Shown one piece after another: positions 61,401 through 64,000 of a stretch of 64,000 nucleotides of DNA. The stretch's first letter is position 1. Each line of letters begins with the position of its first letter. Where the stretch lies: positions 62,001 to 126,000 of the forward strand of contig CAJUKA010000001.1 of NCBI GenBank assembly GCA_910586585.1, read 5' to 3'. Source of the stretch: an uncultured Lachnospiraceae bacterium (GTDB lineage: Bacteria > Bacillota > Clostridia > Lachnospirales > Lachnospiraceae). The notes beneath the pieces were generated by a model, which saw nothing but the letters and a program-made list of their open reading frames with translations, was not told the DNA's origin and did no database searches. The position numbers and the translations under genes were made by a program.

Positions 61401-61886
61401 TTTACAACAAAGGATGGAAAAGAGCTTCCATATCAAGGCGTAACATGGAAGTCCGGCAATACCAAGATTGCCACCGTAGACAGCAATGGCTTAGTGACAG
61501 GTTTAAAAGTAGGCAAGACAACCATAACAGCGACCGCAGCAGACGGAACCAATAAGTCTTGCAAGATCAATCTCTATGTCGGCAAGCTAATCACTCGTAT
61601 TGATATTGAAGAGGATGCCCTAAAGGAAAAATTCCCGCGACTCAGAAAGGGAAAGACAATCAAATTGATGGACTATATTGTGATAAGGCCAATAACGGCA
61701 ACCAACCAGAAGTTGACATTTAAGAGTACCAACAAAAATGTTCTGACTGTAAACAGCAAGGGTGTGATTACTTCAAAAGGCGTTTATAAGAAAAATGGTA
61801 TCACCTATAACAAAGCAAAGATACAAATATTAACCAATGACGGTACGAATATTTTAGAGGAAATCGAAATAGAAGTGACAAATTAG
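55476..61886 (+). CDS. Giant secreted GLUG and Big_2 repeat protein
   Basis: 2136 residues. Basic N-terminus and signal peptide to about 35 (LVFAAQEE), then a Thr/Glu/Ser-rich stretch to about 190. A GLUG beta-solenoid runs about 290-620, with repeated GGIAG/AGIAG and NCYN motifs. An InlB-type repeat is at about 688-755 (YLGWFSDKA, ILYAGWE). About fourteen Big_2 Ig-like domains fill the rest, each with a (V/L)xWxSSNxxVATVxxxGxVT-like core, for example TWKSSNEKVATVSEDGTI and TWKSGNTKIATVDSNGLV. No sortase motif, SLH domain or C-terminal helix is visible, so attachment, if any, is non-covalent or through a partner. AGAGGAGG precedes the ATG. Probably an adhesin or matrix filament protein; this is inference from domains. 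Confidence 0.78.
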   Translation: MQHRRSKRLKRVAAAILSAVLIVTELPQADLVFAAQEELSQTEIFTEEHIEAESQEVSSPEQPSSEAETPETETQVPEQTTETETKESEAASESESETKTTETDTSTSEVETETETESQSETESVSSSTESEPAESETESQEIETTQTIETETTEIETIETETTKEETTEMETMEIETTEEETETEIPVPVVDTGVYEYKDLAFSLKKSNRISIQGMESLPLEETNGKYILNNKDEFLAFINSSSSYSGKTVELNCNIDMKNEVIGTSNTFQGTFDGKGHSIINFRTSNGLFQEIGTGGKVTNLHISGASFDGESSAGIVAGINSGEIENVLVTGNLTVTKDMNYTGGIAGNNKGIINNCVFSGNITADADSAGAGKYIGGIAGKSEKTIKNCYTAGTITGKAAIVAGIAGENNGDVTNCYNYMDISGADSIAGIASRNVGTIEGCRNYGSVNQNNLEGDNGQAGGIAAGNDKTITNCYNYGAVTGTGNNIGGIAGYTANGIAECGNYGAVQGKSNVAGIAGLYRGTSINEISKCFNMGVVEGSGQGIGGILGSADENPHVKLVNCYNTGNISASGDNIGGIAGILMKGSIENCYNAGKLTVSADSIAGAVAGFLGETVTCEKSYFEAVTLSMYNKKNEKVPGEEYRKSETVLKDGSVVVLLGDAFSRDNSNLNNGYPVLSSQQDKDYKYLVVYELNGGKLDKYFDIVQKNATISAPAAPEKAHAKYLGWFSDKALNTAFSSGQISKATILYAGWENAVTVEKIELINTKTKLVKGSTYEIAVKYTPENATNKELIWESGDPSVATVDNKGKVTAISAGNTQITARLADNSLSTVLTFSVEVSVDDNIVWIRDANEGEDNGKDIENLDVAVNEEYTVEAVISGVVPSNAQIHWESTRPEIAKIEQISGLATGSKAKITGVKTGDAIITATFRASTTSEPVAAILNVRVRPLATEVSIMLGDRDATKQTIIYDYGISKFVALGTGKGNRLETPVANLSAEVRPSDAGQKVEWVSENPDILEFTDKYSGKFEIKSNGKATITANTIDSSKKSATVTVDVKKVVQTLSFEPKEFSKNTPVVIDSKGRIVLTSGQSVKLIPIFTPVDATDTSTKWDSISGDTEAIKIVKDKDGNQVATAQTVTKEIEVIATARSMDLGINGDGATCKVKFVIKPKVTEINIYREEDMRTPITDKNIGVNPEVDDKTITLRVKNKPDNSSQVVTWKSSNESIATIKDNKDGSCIVTVKERIGKSTITATATDGSGITAKTTVNVTITAAGIIIKGSHSVRKGRSIQLTAQVEPASAPNKEVTWQSLNPQKAIVNENGKVTGISAGPAQIIATAADGSKVKATHTVIVTDAIKHFKIVPYDEKAQYDKLKPEEVPALNGKTIGLDPDDPDPIKSTYKLDMYVNPLEACQTVTWKSSNEKVATVSEDGTITAVGLGRATVSATSTDGSGKKASVTVNVNALSKSVTVTGSHYVGAGKSIQLKAEVGNKDAANKNVVWSSSNKGVLTVDNTGKVSPVLGKTLGNSVIRAEAADGSGKYAEHKVYIMGAADDVEIEDFNTGYPIKLDEKNKKYIDLDMKDKETLEIQLSAVPSGGTSYPDEQKDVIWSSSNKNVATVTSEVINGKSVATVTLTSVEGSAVITAKTADGYNKKDTCTINVENSNPVVRITGPKQVGIKKKIQLSAGKTAISSWTSSDTSVATINAKGQVTAKNYGEVTFTAEAKVGTNSDTYTVNVMEPVQKVEIQVPDGTDGKKDVTGKKLGMDILKGYEGNSILQLSALVYGDDDKNVTWKSNKTSVAKVDENGTVEALKAGTAKITATAIDGSGKKATVTIVVAKQVTGIEAVNGVLSEDGKAYEVRVAYKKSVQLKVNYLPLAATTKKVTWKVRDEDKSFISVSSTGKVTAKQYLGNYAVVYATAADNGGITCEFRIFVTEPTYKVEVTKEKEDKTLEAFAAKSTLGIDIDINNKLELGARFTTKDGKELPYQGVTWKSGNTKIATVDSNGLVTGLKVGKTTITATAADGTNKSCKINLYVGKLITRIDIEEDALKEKFPRLRKGKTIKLMDYIVIRPITATNQKLTFKSTNKNVLTVNSKGVITSKGVYKKNGITYNKAKIQILTNDGTNILEEIEIEVTN

Positions 61887-61899
61887 TGCGTATTTTCAG

Positions 61900-61938
61900 A
61901 AAAACAACGTATTCCAATTCGTGGAATACGTTGTTTTT
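61900..61938 (+). terminator. Intrinsic terminator after the Big_2 protein gene
   Basis: AAAAACAACGTATTCCA (61900-61916) and TGGAATACGTTGTTTTT (61922-61938) form a perfect 17-bp stem with loop ATTCG, ending in a T-run. It is 14 bases after the stop codon. Confidence 0.9.
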
Positions 61939-61968
61939 GCGAATCTACTAGGAATTCTTTCAAAATTG

Positions 61969-61977
61969 TGGTATTAT
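61969..61977 (+). promoter_or_regulatory. Putative extended -10 of the MBOAT gene
   Basis: TGGTATTAT, an extended -10 with five of six consensus bases, lies 31 bases after the terminator and 55 before the MBOAT ATG. The -35 is poor (TAGGAA at 61949). The same TGGTAT core is seen at 9599 and 55398. Confidence 0.45.
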
Positions 61978-62031
61978 CTCTAAAGATATAGATAAAATAT
62001 GAAATAAATACAAAACGATTGGAGTAGGGCA

Positions 62032-63504
62032 ATGCTTTTTAACTCATACAGCTTTCTGGTATTTTTTCCTGTGGTGGTTTTGATTCATTTTTTGCTGCCA
62101 AAGAAAGTTCAATATTTATGGCTGTTAGCCACCAGCTATTATTTTTATATGAATTGGGATGCAAGGTATGTGCTGCTATTGCTTTTTTCAACGGTTGTCA
62201 CCTATGCAAGCGGTTTTATCATGGAGCAGGCGCAAACGGATAAAGGACGAAAAATGGCAGTTGCTATAAGTTTTGTGTTGAATATCGGCGTACTGTTTTT
62301 CTTTAAGTATTTTAACTTTGCGATTGACTCTGTTAATCTGGTTCTTTCACAAATTCATTTGTCCGTGCCAAAGCCAGACTTTCAGCTGCTTTTGCCAGTC
62401 GGTATTTCTTTTTATACCTTTCAGGCACTAAGCTATACCATGGATGTATATCGAAAAGAAATTACGGCCGAGAGAAACTTTTTTAAATATGCATTGTTTG
62501 TTTCCTTTTTTCCGCAGCTTGTGGCAGGACCGATTGAACGGTCAAAAAATTTATTAAAACAGGTGAATAAAACATACCGGTTCGACTATGACAAGATGCG
62601 GGAAGGTCTGCTGATTATGCTGTGGGGGTATTTTTTAAAGCTTGTTGTGGCAGATCGCGTAGCGATTGTTGTGGATACCGTTTATGGTGATTACGCGCAA
62701 TATGGCGGCGTTTATATTATAGTGGCATCGGTTTTGTTTGCGTTTCAGATATATTGCGATTTTGCAGGATATTCAACAATTGCGATTGGTGCAGCCGAAA
62801 TATTAGGATTTTCACTTATGGAAAATTTTAACTGCCCATACTTTTCGCTGAGCATTGGAGAATTTTGGCGCAGGTGGCATATTTCTCTCTCAAGCTGGTT
62901 TCGGGATTATCTCTATATACCACTTGGAGGCAACCGGAAAGGCACAACCAGAAAATATGTCAATTTGATGATTGTATTTCTGGTTAGCGGGTTATGGCAT
63001 GGAGCGGCAGGAACGTATGTGGTGTGGGGATTTATCCATGGAGTATATCAGGTTATAGGCGGACTTACCAGACCAATGCGCAATCAATGCAATCAAATAT
63101 TTGCGCTGAAGCCTGACAGTATCGGACACAAGGCGCTCAGTGCACTTATCACATTTATTCTGGTTGATTTTGCCTGGATTTTTTTCCGCGCAGAAAGTCT
63201 ATCGGCTGCGATAGAAATGATAAAAAGCATGGTACATCTGGGAAATATCAGTATTTTGTGGAATGGTGCGCTGTATGATCTTGGCATTGGTTTCAAAAGT
63301 TTTTTGGTGTTGATGTTTGGGATTGCAGTATTGCTTTTTGCTGATTTTATGAAATATAAAGGAATACAGATTCGAAAAGTGATTTTGGAACAGGAACTTT
63401 GGTGCAGATGGATCTGCTATTTGTCTATGGCATTATTTATCCTGGTGTTTGGTATCTGGGGCGGCAGTTATGATGCTGCAAGTTTTATATATTTCCAATT
63501 TTAG
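62032..63504 (+). CDS. MBOAT family membrane O-acyltransferase (AlgI/DltB-like)
   Basis: 490 residues with about ten membrane helices. LFNSYSFLVFFPVVV at the start, LLPVGISFYTFQALSYTMDVYR, FPQLVAGPIERS and SIGEFWRRWHISLSSWFRDY are the MBOAT signatures. His323 in SGLWHGA and His336 in GFIHG are in the catalytic region. The enzyme passes acyl groups across the membrane for attachment to surface polymers, as AlgI and DltB do. ATG 62032 has a weak ribosome site (GGAGTAGGGC). A gene for a probable SGNH partner follows after 11 bases. The substrate may be the glycan of this region, but a second locus cannot be excluded. Confidence 0.87.
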   Translation: MLFNSYSFLVFFPVVVLIHFLLPKKVQYLWLLATSYYFYMNWDARYVLLLLFSTVVTYASGFIMEQAQTDKGRKMAVAISFVLNIGVLFFFKYFNFAIDSVNLVLSQIHLSVPKPDFQLLLPVGISFYTFQALSYTMDVYRKEITAERNFFKYALFVSFFPQLVAGPIERSKNLLKQVNKTYRFDYDKMREGLLIMLWGYFLKLVVADRVAIVVDTVYGDYAQYGGVYIIVASVLFAFQIYCDFAGYSTIAIGAAEILGFSLMENFNCPYFSLSIGEFWRRWHISLSSWFRDYLYIPLGGNRKGTTRKYVNLMIVFLVSGLWHGAAGTYVVWGFIHGVYQVIGGLTRPMRNQCNQIFALKPDSIGHKALSALITFILVDFAWIFFRAESLSAAIEMIKSMVHLGNISILWNGALYDLGIGFKSFLVLMFGIAVLLFADFMKYKGIQIRKVILEQELWCRWICYLSMALFILVFGIWGGSYDAASFIYFQF

Positions 63505-63515
63505 GAGACAGATAA

Positions 63516-64000
63516 ATGGTAAAAAAAGTACCTTTACAAATAAGAAGAATATCTGCTACAGTATGCTTTGCAGTACTCTTTATAATCATCGTTTCAAAAA
63601 TATCAGATATTTTTGAAAGGAAATACAGTTATTCAAAGTATTATGATTTTTATCAGCAAAAACAGGATTTTGATGTTTTATTTTTGGGGACAAGTCATGT
63701 GCTGAATGCAGTTTATCCGATGGAACTGTGGCGGGATCATGGAATTATTTCCTATAATTTGGCAAATCATTCTGAAAACATATGTACGAATTATTGGCAG
63801 CTTCGAAATGCTTTGGACCATACAAAACCCAAGGCAGTAGTGATTGATTTGTATGCAGTGGATGGTGATGATAAAGTAAATGATCGCTACCTCCATAATT
63901 TTACAGATGAAGTGCCATTTTCATTAACCAAAATGAAAATGGTTCAGGATCTGTTGGAACCTGAAAAGCGTCCGGAGTACTTGTTTAATTTTTCCTTGTA
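63516..64000 (+). CDS. SGNH/GDSL-like membrane-anchored protein, 5' part only
   Basis: The frame is open from ATG 63516 (TTAGGAGA upstream) to the end of the window, giving 161 residues. One N-terminal helix (about 13-28) would anchor it outside the membrane. VLFLGTSHVLNAVYP places Ser60 in a G-T-S block like the nucleophile of SGNH acyl-ester hydrolases and transferases such as AlgX, AlgJ and DltD-like proteins. It is directly downstream of an MBOAT gene, and such pairs jointly acylate extracellular polymers. The catalytic Asp-His block is beyond the window, so activity is not shown. Confidence 0.7.
   Translation, partial: MVKKVPLQIRRISATVCFAVLFIIIVSKISDIFERKYSYSKYYDFYQQKQDFDVLFLGTSHVLNAVYPMELWRDHGIISYNLANHSENICTNYWQLRNALDHTKPKAVVIDLYAVDGDDKVNDRYLHNFTDEVPFSLTKMKMVQDLLEPEKRPEYLFNFSL

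Noticed and set aside
39456..61886. CRISPR array among the repeats
   Set aside because: Repeats are in-frame coding units (Ser/Glu linker, GLUG and Big_2 domains) with no constant repeat and unique spacer pattern.

Overview
The window looks like a chromosomal segment of a low-to-mid GC, Gram-positive Clostridia, most likely a Lachnospiraceae-type gut anaerobe. This rests on the AGGAGG-type ribosome binding sites, the Bacillus eps / Campylobacter pgl style glycan genes, the hybrid PAS kinase, and the very large Ser/Glu-rich surface proteins carrying Big_2, GLUG and InlB-type repeats. I saw no rRNA, tRNA, CRISPR array, transposase or phage gene. The genus is not determined.

Bases 1-36194 are one long plus-strand surface-glycan locus. 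It opens with a nonulosonic (pseudaminic-type) acid module: pseB (3' end only), pseC, pseF, pseI, a PseH-like acetyltransferase, a formyltransferase-like enzyme, a PIG-L deacetylase and pseG. An acyltransferase-3 and a large polytopic protein follow. From an internal promoter near 9600 a second module starts: wecE (dTDP-4-amino-4,6-dideoxygalactose), a polytopic protein, a GNAT, a GtrB/DPM-type GT2 and a Wzy/WaaL-like protein. This reads as synthesis and lipid-linked delivery of one amino sugar. The third module (16989-36194) resembles eps/pgl chain assembly. It has a PglF-like dehydratase, a PglE/EpsN-like aminotransferase, a PglC-like initiating phosphoglycosyl transferase, an ATP-grasp enzyme, a PglA-like GT4, a TviB/WbpA-like dehydrogenase, a WbpP/TviC-like epimerase, a DUF2334-type deacetylase, five more GT4 enzymes, a CysE-like acetyltransferase and an AsnB-type amidotransferase. 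The predicted glycan holds a bacillosamine-like first sugar, (amidated) hexosaminuronic acid, 4-amino-4,6-dideoxygalactose and an N-acyl-modified nonulosonic acid. No flippase, ABC exporter or recognisable nonulosonate transferase lies in the window.

Four intergenic gaps inside this locus (about 9413-9547, 18908-19076, 20927-21049, 27720-27874) are packed with inverted repeats and look like structured RNA. The one before the ATP-grasp gene has a hairpin loop complementary to bases beside that gene's Shine-Dalgarno.

Bases 36203-44762 hold a divergent TetR regulator, an MMPL/RND (HAE3-type) transporter and, overlapping it by 8 bases, a 1768-residue membrane-anchored surface protein. Its domain order is nearly palindromic: GLUG - coiled coil - beta repeats - Ser/Glu linker - beta repeats - coiled coil - GLUG - TM. 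This is the best candidate for an undescribed system: a regulated exporter with a wall-spanning partner. A minus-strand hybrid histidine kinase (44806-47979) follows behind a shared bidirectional terminator.

Bases 48321-61886 encode two giant secreted proteins. One, of 2310 residues, combines a transglutaminase-like domain, two single-cysteine thioredoxin folds, a CAP domain and many Ig-like repeats. The other, of 2136 residues, has a GLUG solenoid and about fourteen Big_2 repeats. The window ends with an MBOAT acyltransferase and the start of an SGNH-type partner, a probable O-acylation pair.
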